A DNA stretch of 44,161 nt from an uncultured Pirellulaceae bacterium (GTDB taxonomy: Bacteria > Planctomycetota > Planctomycetia > Pirellulales > Pirellulaceae). Every line of letters begins with the position of its first letter. Position 1 is the stretch's first letter. Where the stretch lies: assembly GCA_937921995.1 (NCBI GenBank), contig CAKZVF010000022.1:1-44161 (forward strand). The letters are read 5' to 3'. A program made the translations under genes and the position numbers. A model generated the notes under the pieces. It did no database searches. It had not been told where the DNA came from and saw only the letters and a program-made list of their open reading frames with translations. Positions 25,176 through 33,750 of this stretch are shown here, one piece after another.

Positions 25176-26966
25176 TTGAGTCAGCCGAGTCCCCAATCCG
25201 CTCTGCCGGTGCTCGATCAAGCGCCGCCCGCCCACGCTGCCCTGCCCTATTTGGTGCACGGCCTTCGTTTGTTGCTGCTGGTGGCGATTTTGGTGGTTGT
25301 TCGATTCGCCAATCAAAAAAGCTACGATTCCGGGTACGATCTTTCGACCGATCCTACGGCGGTGGCCTTTGTCGATTCGGCTTTCACAACGGATAAGGCG
25401 TTGAAGATCGAACCTGCGGCTTCACGTGACCAGTGGAATGTATCTGCCAGCGCTGAAACAATTGGCTCCGTCATTCGCACTTCCCCCCAAAGCGACGACA
25501 TCACGGGTTTTTCAGGGCCAACGGACTGCTTGATCGGGCTCGATGACCAAAACAAAATTGTCTCTGTTGGAATTCTCAGCAGTCGCGATACGGTTGAACA
25601 CGTTGACTTAATAAGAAAATCGCCCACGTTCTGCGCGGCGTTCAAGGGTTACGGATCGGGAACAAGTAAATCGTGGGCTGACATTGACGCGGTCTCCGGC
25701 GCGACGTTGACCAGCTACGCGATCGTGGCGTCGGTGGCAAAGCGCATCAGCGGACAGCAACCGGCGCTCAAGTTTCGCGCCGATCCAGCGATTGAGAAAG
25801 TGCGGAACTTGTTCCCCGAAGCCGATCGTTTGCAGGCTCAAGGCCGCCCGTCGATGTGGAAGGTGAAAGATGCTAAGGGGCGCGTGTTGGGAGAAGTGCT
25901 TTCGACGTCACCCAGTGCAGACGATTTGGTTGGCTATCAAGGGCCGACCGCGACGTTGGTCGGATTTGGTGTTGGTTCAGAAGGTGAGGAATCGACCTGT
26001 ATGGGGCTTGCCGTTGATCAGACCTACGACAATCAACCGTACGCTTCCTATTTGGACGATGCCTACGGTTTCCAGAAAAAATACAAAGGCAAAACGCTGG
26101 CCCAGTTAGCTGAGATGGATCCGGAGACATTGGGGATAGAAGGAGTCTCCGGCGCGACGATGACTACGATGTGTATCGCAGAAGGGATTCCGTTGGCAAC
26201 GACGGCTGCGCTGCGGAAAATAGAACCGAAATTGGCCGGCACACAGAAACTGCTGGTCGGCGCGACGCGCGACGGGTGGTCTTATGGAGCCGATTTAGTG
26301 ACGATAGCGCTGGCGGTGATGGGAGTTGCTTTTTCGTTCACGAAGTTGTCAGGGATAAAGTGGCTGCGGATCGGCTACCAGGTTGCGGTGGTGGTTTTGT
26401 TGGGGTTCTACAGCGGCCACATGCTATCGCAAGCGTCGATTGCTGGTTGGGCGGCCAATACGATCCCTTGGGCGGTTGCGCCCGGTTTGGTGTTGCTGAG
26501 TCTCGCGGCGTTGGCGGTGCCGATGTTCTCAAAGCATCAGCCTTACTGCCAGCACATCTGTCCCTTCGGCGCGATGCAGCAGTGGGCACGGACGCCAGCG
26601 GTGAAGCGCATTGTTCCGTGGAAGGTGACGATATCCAAAGGCGTCGCAAATGTCTTGCGCTGCGTGCCTGCAATTCTGCTTGCGATCGTCGTGGTCACCG
26701 CAGTATCCGGTTCTCGTTTGAATCTGGCGGCGCTGGAACCGTTTGATGGTTTTGGATTCCGAGTGGCCGGATGGGCGACGATCGCTGTCTTTGTCGTCGG
26801 GCTACTGTTTTCGTTCGTTTCACCGATGGCGTATTGTCGTTTTGGGTGTCCCACTGGCGCGTTGCTGAACTACAGTCGTTTTCGCGCCAACAGCCATCGT
26901 TTGGGCCTCAGAGACTTGGTTGCGGCCGGTTTACTGGTGTTGGCGATCGTCTTTTTGCAGCGATGA
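25176..26966 (+). CDS. Membrane protein with two FMN-binding domains and NosR-like 4Fe-4S motifs
   Basis: A 596-residue protein. A TM helix at about 25-45 is followed by two FMN-binding domains whose flavinylation motifs are DAVSGATLT (Thr177) and EGVSGATMT (Thr328). In this family the Thr receives FMN covalently from ApbE. Transmembrane helices then bracket two CxxxCP clusters, CQHICPFGAM (Cys458 and Cys462) and CRFGCPTGAL (Cys554 and Cys558), as in the membrane part of NosR-type proteins. The arrangement suggests electrons pass between the membrane and an extracytoplasmic partner. That partner is probably the flavoprotein encoded immediately upstream. The start is a TTG one base after the previous stop; the ribosome site is weak, so coupling is likely. 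No apbE gene is in the window. Confidence 0.85.
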   Translation: MSQPSPQSALPVLDQAPPAHAALPYLVHGLRLLLLVAILVVVRFANQKSYDSGYDLSTDPTAVAFVDSAFTTDKALKIEPAASRDQWNVSASAETIGSVIRTSPQSDDITGFSGPTDCLIGLDDQNKIVSVGILSSRDTVEHVDLIRKSPTFCAAFKGYGSGTSKSWADIDAVSGATLTSYAIVASVAKRISGQQPALKFRADPAIEKVRNLFPEADRLQAQGRPSMWKVKDAKGRVLGEVLSTSPSADDLVGYQGPTATLVGFGVGSEGEESTCMGLAVDQTYDNQPYASYLDDAYGFQKKYKGKTLAQLAEMDPETLGIEGVSGATMTTMCIAEGIPLATTAALRKIEPKLAGTQKLLVGATRDGWSYGADLVTIALAVMGVAFSFTKLSGIKWLRIGYQVAVVVLLGFYSGHMLSQASIAGWAANTIPWAVAPGLVLLSLAALAVPMFSKHQPYCQHICPFGAMQQWARTPAVKRIVPWKVTISKGVANVLRCVPAILLAIVVVTAVSGSRLNLAALEPFDGFGFRVAGWATIAVFVVGLLFSFVSPMAYCRFGCPTGALLNYSRFRANSHRLGLRDLVAAGLLVLAIVFLQR

Positions 26967-27003
26967 TAATCTGATAACGGGCGGAGTCTCCAATTCCCGG
27001 TGT

Positions 27004-27257
27004 TAATGTGCGACAGTAATTTTCAATTTTTGATTTTTAATTTCGAAATCTGAAATTCTAAATAGTTCGAGGTTTCGTATAAGCCTAAAGAACCAGCGCG
27101 GTAAAAGATCGGACAGGAAAATAGGGACAGGAAAATAGCAGTCTCCGACAGGATAGACGCAGAACAAAAACACCTTCTTGTCTATGTTTTCTTGTCCAAA
27201 ACACGCGCTCCACAACACACCATCAGGCTTAGGTCTCAGGCGGAACCTCGACCTCCC
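27004..27257 (+). repeat. Dispersed repeat of about 250 bp, copy 1
   Basis: It runs from AATGTGCGACAG to ACCTCCC and matches 34316-34563 in the same orientation. Shared landmarks are TTTCGAAATC, the word GCGGTAAAAGATCGGACA, an A-rich tract before CTTCTT, and TCCAAAAC. It contains a tandem 14-base repeat GGACAGGAAAATAG (27111-27138). It fills the gap between convergent genes and touches the selO stop. A minus-strand ORF inside it is repeat-derived. Confidence 0.75.
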
Positions 27258-28885
27258 TAGGAACTGCAGGACAGCGTCGAACACCCCGGACGGTTACGTG
27301 CCCACTCGGGGCGCTTAGCGGCAAAAGTCTCTTTGCCCAGTTGTTCGTCGTACGGGTTTCGCAGCACATCCAGCAGTTCGTCGATCATCGCGTAGTCGCC
27401 AGATTCTGCTTTATCAATCGCCAGCTGAGCCAGGTAGTTTCTCAAAACATAATTCGGATTCACAGCGTTCATGTTCTCTCGCCGCTCTTGTTCGGGCGTC
27501 GCATCGTGGGCCAGTCGCTGCTGGTAGTCGCGCAGCCAATCGGCAATCTGTTTCTTGACATCGACGGTTAATTTATCAGGATCGTAATACGCGTCCATTA
27601 AAATCGCGATCACTTGGTCATCGCTTTGTTCCGGTGTGATTTCTGACGGCACGTTGGCCAACCGTCGATAAAAGATCGTCATATCGGTCTCGGCCAACTG
27701 CAGGACTTCGGCGAGCCGATCGGTCAGTTCTTCATCGGTCGATTCATCGAACGTTTTCAATCCTAATTTACTGGCCATCATCGCCTGCCACTGGTTCTTA
27801 TAAGTCTCCGCCGCGATCTCTAATCCTTCCTGTAGAGGTTTGGCATCGCCAATTATCGGATACAGCGCATTGGCCAGCTGTAGCAGATTCCACTGAGCGA
27901 TACCCGGTTGGTTGCCAAAGCAATAACGCCGCCCTTGGGCATCGGTGGTGTTGGGCGTCCACATCGGATCGAAATCTTCCAGCCAGCCGTAAGGGCCGTA
28001 GTCGATCGTTAAACCCAAAATTGACATGTTGTCGGTGTTCATGACACCGTGAACAAATCCGACACGCATCCAGTGCACCACCATTTTCGACGTGGCGACG
28101 CAGACTTCGTGAAACATTTTTACATAGGAGTCGGTCTTGTTCGAAGCATTGTCGTCCAAATGCGGAAAGTCATTTGCGATGGTGAAATCCAGCAAATGAG
28201 TCAGCGTTTTGTTGTCGCCGCGCGATGCAAAGATTTGAAAGTTTCCAAAGCGCGTGAACGAAGGAGCCACGCGGCAGACGATCGCGCCCGGTTCAAATTT
28301 CGCGTTGCCGTCGTAAAACATGTCACGCATGACTTGTTCGCCGGTGGTGACCAAGCTGAGTGCCCGCGTGGTGGGAACGCCCAGATGAAACATCGCTTCA
28401 CTGCACAAAAATTCGCGCACCGACGATCGCAGCACGGCCAATCCGTCTCCGCCGCGCGAATAGGGCGTTTCGCCTGATCCTTTCAGTTGCAGCGCCCAAC
28501 GATCGCCTGCAGGATTGACGATTTCCCCCAAATTGATGGCGCGGCCGTCGCCCAGTTGACCCGCCCAGTTGCCGAACTGGTGGCCTCCATAACACATCGC
28601 ATAAGGATCCATGCCTTCGATCAATTCGTTGCCAGAGAATGCTTGAGCAAACTGCGATCGGAATTCAGGAGAAGCAAAATCGTTCAAATCCAGTCCCAGT
28701 GTTTCAGCGACTTCCGCCGAATAAGCCGCCAACACCGGAGCCTTGACCCGCGCTGGCTTCACCTTGGAATAGCACGCCTCCATCACCTGCCGCCGCGTGT
28801 TGGATGGATCGGGGTCGCCGGGGAGATCTCGAACGAACCGATTGTCAAATTTAAGCGACTCAAGCGAGCCATGGGAGGAAGTCAT
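27257..28885 (-). CDS. selO: SelO-type protein adenylyltransferase (YdiU pseudokinase)
   Basis: A 542-residue pseudokinase that in characterised members transfers AMP from ATP to protein Ser/Thr/Tyr residues during redox stress. Landmarks are MCYGGHQFGNWAGQLGDGRA, LQLKGSGETPYSRGGDGLAVLRSS, GFVHGVMNTDNMSILGLTIDYGPYG and FGNQPGIAQWNL. The protein ends in the redox-active-type tail GCSTLSCSS, with Cys in the position that is selenocysteine in animal SelO. The ORF could extend to 29380, but that region is antisense to the glycosyltransferase. The ATG at 28885 gives the usual family N-terminus and length. No strong ribosome site is visible. It is divergent from the glycosyltransferase. Confidence 0.93.
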   Translation of the reverse strand: MTSSHGSLESLKFDNRFVRDLPGDPDPSNTRRQVMEACYSKVKPARVKAPVLAAYSAEVAETLGLDLNDFASPEFRSQFAQAFSGNELIEGMDPYAMCYGGHQFGNWAGQLGDGRAINLGEIVNPAGDRWALQLKGSGETPYSRGGDGLAVLRSSVREFLCSEAMFHLGVPTTRALSLVTTGEQVMRDMFYDGNAKFEPGAIVCRVAPSFTRFGNFQIFASRGDNKTLTHLLDFTIANDFPHLDDNASNKTDSYVKMFHEVCVATSKMVVHWMRVGFVHGVMNTDNMSILGLTIDYGPYGWLEDFDPMWTPNTTDAQGRRYCFGNQPGIAQWNLLQLANALYPIIGDAKPLQEGLEIAAETYKNQWQAMMASKLGLKTFDESTDEELTDRLAEVLQLAETDMTIFYRRLANVPSEITPEQSDDQVIAILMDAYYDPDKLTVDVKKQIADWLRDYQQRLAHDATPEQERRENMNAVNPNYVLRNYLAQLAIDKAESGDYAMIDELLDVLRNPYDEQLGKETFAAKRPEWARNRPGCSTLSCSS

Positions 28886-28990
28886 TCTAGCGCTGACACC
28901 GAAAGAAGTTGGGACCGGGAAGTTGTTGCCGTTTTGGAAGCTGTTATTATAGCCGATTGCAAAAAATATCTGATTGTCAAAAGCCAATTC

Positions 28991-29944
28991 ATGGAAACTG
29001 ATTCCGAATCCTATCAAGGGCCCTACCCGCGCGTCGAGACGGTTGACGTCGTTGTGTGCACTTGGAATCGAGCGCCGCAATTGGCAGATACGTTGCAATC
29101 GCTGACCAAGTTGATCGTGCCCTATGATCGTCAACTGCGGATCATTGTTGTTGATAACAATAGCACCGATGAAACGGCGAAAGTGATTGTGGAATTTGCG
29201 GCCCACAAATTTTTCAATCGGCACACGTTGCTGCCGTTGTTCGAATCGCAACAGGGACACACCCACAGCCGCAACGCAGCGATCGCTCATCTGGACAGTG
29301 ACTTGGTGATGTGGACCGATGACGATGTGGCGGTCGATCCGTTCTGGCTTCAAAAGATGGTTGAGTTTGCTGATCTTCATCCAAGTGCCGCTTTCTTTGG
29401 CGGCCCGATTGTGGCCAAATTGTTACCGCGCTGTCCGGATTGGATCGAGCAGAATTGGGAGATCTTGAAGGGCTGTTTTGCGGATCGCCAAATCGGAGAC
29501 CAGCCGCTGGAATTGACTCATGACCGTTTGCCGTACGGGGCAAATTTTGCGGTCAGAGGCTCGGTGCAAAAAGCGTTTCCCTTTGATACGGAACTTGGCC
29601 GACGGGCCGAAGATGTTTTGGGCGAGGACGAACTGGATGTGATGCGGCGGATGTTGGAGGCTCAGTTATCCGGCTATTGGAACCCCGAAGCGCGGGTGAC
29701 ACATGTCATTCCCTCCGAGCGCGTCAACGAAGAATACGTTCGGCAGTATTTCGTCGGCCAAGGCCGAGCGCTCATTTGCAAGGGAGAAGCGTGGGACTAT
29801 TCGCCGCGGAAGTTGTGGTGGGCCTCGTTGGGGAATTACTTAATGTTCCGATTCAAACGCAAATTCGCGGATTCTCCGGAGTGGTTGGCTCATCTGATTC
29901 GCAGCGGGTTGGCAGAAGGCCAGTATGTCCAGCGCGTCGATTGA
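28991..29944 (+). CDS. Family 2 glycosyltransferase
   Basis: A 317-residue GT-A fold glycosyltransferase. VDVVVCTWNRAPQLADTL and IIVVDNNSTDET form the nucleotide-sugar pocket. WTDDDVAVDPFWL carries the metal-binding DxD near residue 115, and EDELDVMRRML near 220 is the usual acidic acceptor-side motif. There are no membrane helices, so it is cytoplasmic and transfers a sugar to an unknown acceptor. The open frame runs back to 28487, but those codons are antisense to selO. The ATG at 28991 gives a typical N-terminus although its ribosome site is weak. It is isolated from other polysaccharide genes. Confidence 0.9.
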   Translation: METDSESYQGPYPRVETVDVVVCTWNRAPQLADTLQSLTKLIVPYDRQLRIIVVDNNSTDETAKVIVEFAAHKFFNRHTLLPLFESQQGHTHSRNAAIAHLDSDLVMWTDDDVAVDPFWLQKMVEFADLHPSAAFFGGPIVAKLLPRCPDWIEQNWEILKGCFADRQIGDQPLELTHDRLPYGANFAVRGSVQKAFPFDTELGRRAEDVLGEDELDVMRRMLEAQLSGYWNPEARVTHVIPSERVNEEYVRQYFVGQGRALICKGEAWDYSPRKLWWASLGNYLMFRFKRKFADSPEWLAHLIRSGLAEGQYVQRVD

Positions 29945-30043
29945 TCTAAATGTGGTTGTTTCTTGGGCGTTTGGAAAATGGTATATTGATGGGGCCCATA
30001 AAACGTGGGTGTCCAAGAAACTGTTTCCGCCCAAGGCGAATTT

Positions 30044-30451
30044 ATGCCCGTTGAAATGAAACTCTCTCGCATCATCATCAGCGAGATCAACGAAAGCCAA
30101 TATGTTTATCTCAAAGAAGTTGATGGAGATCGGCAGTTTCCGATCCTGATCGGAATTTTTGAAGCGACCAGCATCGACCGGCGCGTCAAAAAAGTGAATC
30201 GGCCAAGACCGCTGACGCATGATCTGATCGCCAGTGTGGTGGAGATGTTGGACGGCGAGCTGGACAGTGTCGCGATCACGGACCTCAGCAACCAAACGTA
30301 CTATGCGAAATTGAGAATCCGTCGGGATGGCGAGCTGATCGAAATTGACGCAAGACCTTCCGATGCCATCGCGGTTGCGGTCACCTGTGATCCGCCGCTG
30401 CCGATTTGGGTTGATGAGAATGTGCTGGACGAGGCGATTTCTTCTCAGTGA
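30044..30451 (+). CDS. DUF151 bifunctional-nuclease-family protein
   Basis: A 135-residue protein of the DUF151/BFN family, members of which have been reported to have DNase and RNase activity. Family marks are EMKLSRIIISE, FPILIGIFEATSI, RPLTHDLIASVVEML and DARPSDAIAVAV. I choose the ATG at 30044, with AAGGCG six bases upstream, over the GTG at 30005. Located after the glycosyltransferase in the same direction with a 99-base gap; no functional link is evident. Confidence 0.92.
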   Translation: MPVEMKLSRIIISEINESQYVYLKEVDGDRQFPILIGIFEATSIDRRVKKVNRPRPLTHDLIASVVEMLDGELDSVAITDLSNQTYYAKLRIRRDGELIEIDARPSDAIAVAVTCDPPLPIWVDENVLDEAISSQ

Positions 30452-30499
30452 TCGCAGTGAATTTATAAGCTGCCTCGATGACCGCCGCCGGAACGTTGC

Positions 30500-30907
30500 G
30501 TGTTGCCTACCGCCGATGGAGATAAGTTGCTTAACTTCACCAATACAAAACTATGGTGTGTCACTTATTATTTTGGCGTAATTCTGTTCGGCATCTGCCA
30601 GCCGTTTATGTTGTTTGAGGACTCGAGTGCGTACTACCTGGCGACGCTTGCGATTTCCCTACCGGCGTCGTATTGGTTTCTTGGCGACGCAAAACAAAGA
30701 GGCAATCACGTTCCTCATGTCATTCAACCGGCCATCGTGAGCTATTGGTTTGTCGCGATTCCGCTTTATCTCTTGCGTACGCGGAAGTGGCGGGGTCTGC
30801 TATATCTGGCGATGCATGTGGCCGGCACAATTTTGGTTACATTGGCAGGTTACAATTTTGCCATCTGGTTTGTTTGGCCAATGATTTTTTCAAGTGCCGG
30901 TGGATAA
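30500..30907 (+). CDS. Small four-helix membrane protein
   Basis: A 135-residue hydrophobic protein with about four transmembrane helices (VTYYFGVILFGICQPF, YLATLAISLPASYWFL, IVSYWFVAIPLYLL and GTILVTLAGYNFAIWF). The GTG start at 30500 has a GGAA eight or so bases upstream. It is convergent with ribBA, with only 24 bases between stops. Family not recognised. Confidence 0.7.
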   Translation: MLPTADGDKLLNFTNTKLWCVTYYFGVILFGICQPFMLFEDSSAYYLATLAISLPASYWFLGDAKQRGNHVPHVIQPAIVSYWFVAIPLYLLRTRKWRGLLYLAMHVAGTILVTLAGYNFAIWFVWPMIFSSAGG

Positions 30908-30931
30908 TCTCTCTGGCAAATTGAATGATCG

Positions 30932-32140
30932 CTACGGCAGCTTGTGACCCATTTTGTCTCGTTTGGTGTCGAGATACTTTTGGTTGTGCTCGTTGATCGG
31001 GGGGATGATCGGGACTTGATCGACAACCGTGAGGTCGAACCCTCGAAGGTTAAACGCTTCGGTCTTCTTGGGATTGTTGGTCAGCAACCGAACTTCGTTC
31101 AACCCGATGTCTTTGAGGATTTGAATCCCCACGCCGTAGTCCCGCATGTCGGCCTTATGTCCCAACGCCATGTTGGCTTCGACGGTATCCATGCCTTGAT
31201 CTTGAAGACCATAGGCTTTGATCTTCTCCGCCAGCCCAATGCCTCGTCCCTCTTGCGGTAAGTAAACCAGCACACCGTAGCCTTGTTCGGCGATGGTCTC
31301 CAAGGCGATGTGAAGCTGATCACCACAATCACAACGCAGTGAATTAATCAGGTCACCCGTAAAGCAGCTGCTGTGCATGCGGACCAGCGGCGGTTCGCCT
31401 TCGTGGTTGGCCGGATCTCCCATCACAATCGCGATCGGTTCTTGAGCCTCGAATTGGACCTGGTAGGCATAGATACGAAAGTCACCGTACTTAGTGGGTA
31501 GGTTCGATTCAGCGACACGCGAAACCAATTTTTCCGAGACTCGCCGGTGCGCGATGAGGTCTTCGATGGTGATGAATTTAAGATTCTTCTCCTGAGCAAT
31601 CTTCCAGAGGTCGTCGCGTGTGGCGCGATTACCGTCATCGTTAAGAATCTCGCAAAGCACTCCCGCCGGAGCCAACCCGGCCATTCTTGCCAGATCGACG
31701 GCGGCTTCGGTGTGGCCGGCGCGGCGAAGTACGCCACCGGCTTTGGCCATCAGCATGTGAACGTGACCGGGGCGCTGAAAATTGTCGGGACCCGTTTCGG
31801 GGTTGGCGATCGCGCGGACGCACTGGGCTCTTTCGTCGGCAGTGATGCCAGTACGAGCGTCCAAGTGATCCAGCGGCGTGAGAAATGCCGTTTGATTGGT
31901 CGAGTTATTATCTTCAGAAATCGGGTGCAGTTTCAGCCGCGCTGCGGTGTCCGGGAGAATCGGACAGCAGAAATCGCCCCGGCCGCTCATCACCAGATTG
32001 ATAGATTCCGCCGTTGCCAGTTCGGCGGCGCAGATATAGTCGCCTTCATTTTCGCGGTCCTCATCGTCGATGACGATGATCACTTCCCCCCGTTTGATTG
32101 CTTCAACGGCTTCGGGGATCGTGGAAAAGGTGATAGACAT
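30932..32140 (-). CDS. ribBA: Bifunctional DHBP synthase / GTP cyclohydrolase II
   Basis: A 402-residue fusion that supplies both starting compounds for riboflavin. The N-terminal RibB domain makes 3,4-dihydroxy-2-butanone 4-phosphate (DDEDRENEGDYICAAE, RPGHVHML, RRAGHTEAAVDLARMAG). The C-terminal RibA domain opens GTP, with zinc cysteines in MHSSCFTGDLINSLRCDCGDQ and the active region PQEGRGIGLAEKIKAYGLQD. ATG at 32140 is chosen over the TTG at 32143. No FMN riboswitch is visible upstream. A flavin supply gene lies in the same window as two flavin-dependent proteins but about 4 kb away and unlinked. Confidence 0.96.
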   Translation of the reverse strand: MSITFSTIPEAVEAIKRGEVIIVIDDEDRENEGDYICAAELATAESINLVMSGRGDFCCPILPDTAARLKLHPISEDNNSTNQTAFLTPLDHLDARTGITADERAQCVRAIANPETGPDNFQRPGHVHMLMAKAGGVLRRAGHTEAAVDLARMAGLAPAGVLCEILNDDGNRATRDDLWKIAQEKNLKFITIEDLIAHRRVSEKLVSRVAESNLPTKYGDFRIYAYQVQFEAQEPIAIVMGDPANHEGEPPLVRMHSSCFTGDLINSLRCDCGDQLHIALETIAEQGYGVLVYLPQEGRGIGLAEKIKAYGLQDQGMDTVEANMALGHKADMRDYGVGIQILKDIGLNEVRLLTNNPKKTEAFNLRGFDLTVVDQVPIIPPINEHNQKYLDTKRDKMGHKLP

Positions 32141-32211
32141 CAAACAGCTTTCGGTGGTTCAGCGGTGGTATCGGTTCGTTATGCAAACGATCCGTTTTTC
32201 AAAGGCCCGTT

Positions 32212-32240
32212 ATTATAGGCCAACCGGTGACCACCAAAAG
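32212..32240 (-). promoter_or_regulatory. Possible ribBA promoter
   Basis: On the minus strand a perfect TATAAT (32212-32217) lies 72 bases upstream of the ribBA ATG. The -35 position 17 bases away is weak (TTTTGG-like). GGTGGTCACC near 32224-32233 is a short partial dyad in the spacer. Confidence 0.4.
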
Positions 32241-32299
32241 GTGTTAACTGTGATGTTGATCAAACGAGCGTCGGTAATCCGATCGCTGGCGGGTTTTTC

Positions 32300-32339
32300 A
32301 AAACTAATTGGGCGCACTGAGTTCAGGAAGCGCCCAATT
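32300..32339 (-). terminator. Terminator overlapping the 3' end of the PDZ gene
   Basis: AATTGGGCGC and GCGCCCAATT form a perfect ten-base stem around a 14-base loop, followed on the minus strand by AG and TTTT. The stem includes the final codons and the first base of the stop codon, so termination is built into the coding end. Confidence 0.7.
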
Positions 32340-33323
32340 GTTTTCCGTTGGACGGATCGCAGGCGTATTCGTTTTCCGCAACATCTCCAGCTCTTGCTCC
32401 ATGCGTTCCATTTTGGCGCGTTGCGATTCGATCGTACGTTGGAGGCGTTTTTCGGTAGCCCCGGGAACGGTGACGACCGAAGGTGCCGTTGGCGGTAGTT
32501 GACTGACTCGCGCGACGGGCTGGATCGAACTATCGAGTACTGATGGAACGCCTTCGAGATCTAGCGTCGATTCCATGTATGGCTCAGTTGGAACGCTGAT
32601 TTCAGACGCGACATTGATCGTTGGGACTGGGACTTCGGGTGCGGTTCCGAATGTTACCAGTGCCTTTTGATCGCGACCACGACGAACGAATTCGAATTCC
32701 ATCTGGTCACCGGGCTTGAGACCTTTGGTGATCTGCTGATATTCCTCGACCGATGTCAGTTTCACACTTCCCACGGACTTGACGACGTCCCCAGGCTTGA
32801 GTCCGGCTTTGATAGCGTTGCCCTGAGGAAGCACGCGCGTCACGATCAACTGGTTGTTCTTCGCCATTTGCACAACCGCACCAAAACCGGCCGAAGTACT
32901 GTTCACCACGGGCTCAGTTGAACGGCGCTGAACAGGCCGACCATCTCGTCGTGGAGCCTGTGTGGAACTTTCCATTGGCGGCAAGGGACGCGTTGCAAGG
33001 CCCGGTTGCCGGCGCGATTGCAGTTGTTGGCTGGTTGGCCGTTGCTGCAATGTCGGGGCGGTTCTTTGTTGCGTTGCCACCTGCGGTCGTCGATCGTCAG
33101 AGCGCGTTTGCGAAGGAGCGGGGGTAGGCGCGAGCGTCGGAGCGCGTCGCGGAGTTGGGATCTTGACCTTGTCGCCCACGCCAACAATTTCTTCTTTGAG
33201 CTTTTTCAGCAAAGTGCCACGGGGAATTAACTTATCCAGCGGATTCTCAGCACTTGCGGTGTTCGGGCCGAGCACGCCAAAGCATGTGATCGCGATAAGA
33301 GAGATGCTAATTCGTCGTTTCAT
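32304..33323 (-). CDS. Exported PDZ-domain protein
   Basis: A 339-residue secreted or periplasmic protein. A signal peptide covers residues 1-25 (ISLIAITCFGVLGPNTASA). A low-complexity Pro/Gln/Arg-rich linker spans about 55-140, and a PDZ domain spans about 145-228 (GFGAVVQMAKNNQLIVTRVL, then GNAIKAGLKPGDVVKSVG). The C-terminus has a coiled-coil stretch at about 290-318 (RLQRTIESQRAKMERMEQEL). There is no protease domain. The ATG at 33323 has GAGGA six bases upstream, so longer forms to 33494 are rejected. It may be a scaffold or substrate-recruiting protein in the envelope; the partner is unknown. It ends in its own overlapping terminator. Confidence 0.85.
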   Translation of the reverse strand: MKRRISISLIAITCFGVLGPNTASAENPLDKLIPRGTLLKKLKEEIVGVGDKVKIPTPRRAPTLAPTPAPSQTRSDDRRPQVATQQRTAPTLQQRPTSQQLQSRRQPGLATRPLPPMESSTQAPRRDGRPVQRRSTEPVVNSTSAGFGAVVQMAKNNQLIVTRVLPQGNAIKAGLKPGDVVKSVGSVKLTSVEEYQQITKGLKPGDQMEFEFVRRGRDQKALVTFGTAPEVPVPTINVASEISVPTEPYMESTLDLEGVPSVLDSSIQPVARVSQLPPTAPSVVTVPGATEKRLQRTIESQRAKMERMEQELEMLRKTNTPAIRPTENNWALPELSAPN

Positions 33324-33750
33324 GGTTTCCTCGAAGTTCGTTGGGATGCGGGGTGATGCGTTGGATTCGAGACAAAACGCATACGCCGCACAGGTTGCAC
33401 AACTATTCTTCGTCGGAAGGACTAGGCTTATGCAAAAAATGCGGATGCATCGTTGAAACTGATAAATGCGGCACAACGATTCCAATCGGTGCAACCCGAA
33501 CTCAGTTGGTAATCTGTAATGTCTGGTGAAGAGATGCTGTCGTGTCGCAGCGCCGTTGTGTTGTCAGCCGATAGAAGCCAAGCCAGCAACACGTAGGGCC
33601 GTTTCCTACCGGCCGATAGCTTCCGAACCATGTTTTGTAAAAATTACTCTGTTGGAGAGCAGCGAAAATGAGTATTTGATAGCTCATAGATTGTCCAAGC
33701 CTATTTAAAAATCTTAGCCGTTTTCGAACACCGTTTGAAAGATTTCCAAG
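33324..33750. other. Divergent intergenic region
   Basis: This gap of 427 bases lies between the divergent PDZ and small exported protein genes. Short ORFs on both strands have no ribosome sites or recognisable content. The word GCCGATAG occurs twice (around 33560 and 33613). Promoters for both genes must lie here, but no convincing pair of boxes was found by eye. Confidence 0.45.

Noticed and set aside
27003-27284. Minus-strand ORF of 93 codons with a related ORF at 34254-34448
   Set aside because: The shared peptide (IFLSDLLPR) comes from the dispersed repeat of about 250 bp; no ribosome site.
28487-28990. N-terminal extension of the glycosyltransferase
   Set aside because: Antisense to selO and unlike any glycosyltransferase N-terminus; the family start is at 28991.
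28886-29380. N-terminal extension of SelO
   Set aside because: Antisense to the glycosyltransferase and absent from the SelO family.
31547-32218. Plus-strand ORF of 223 codons
   Set aside because: Antisense to ribBA, which has all catalytic motifs intact.
32141-32303. FMN riboswitch before ribBA
   Set aside because: None of the conserved RFN helices could be found.
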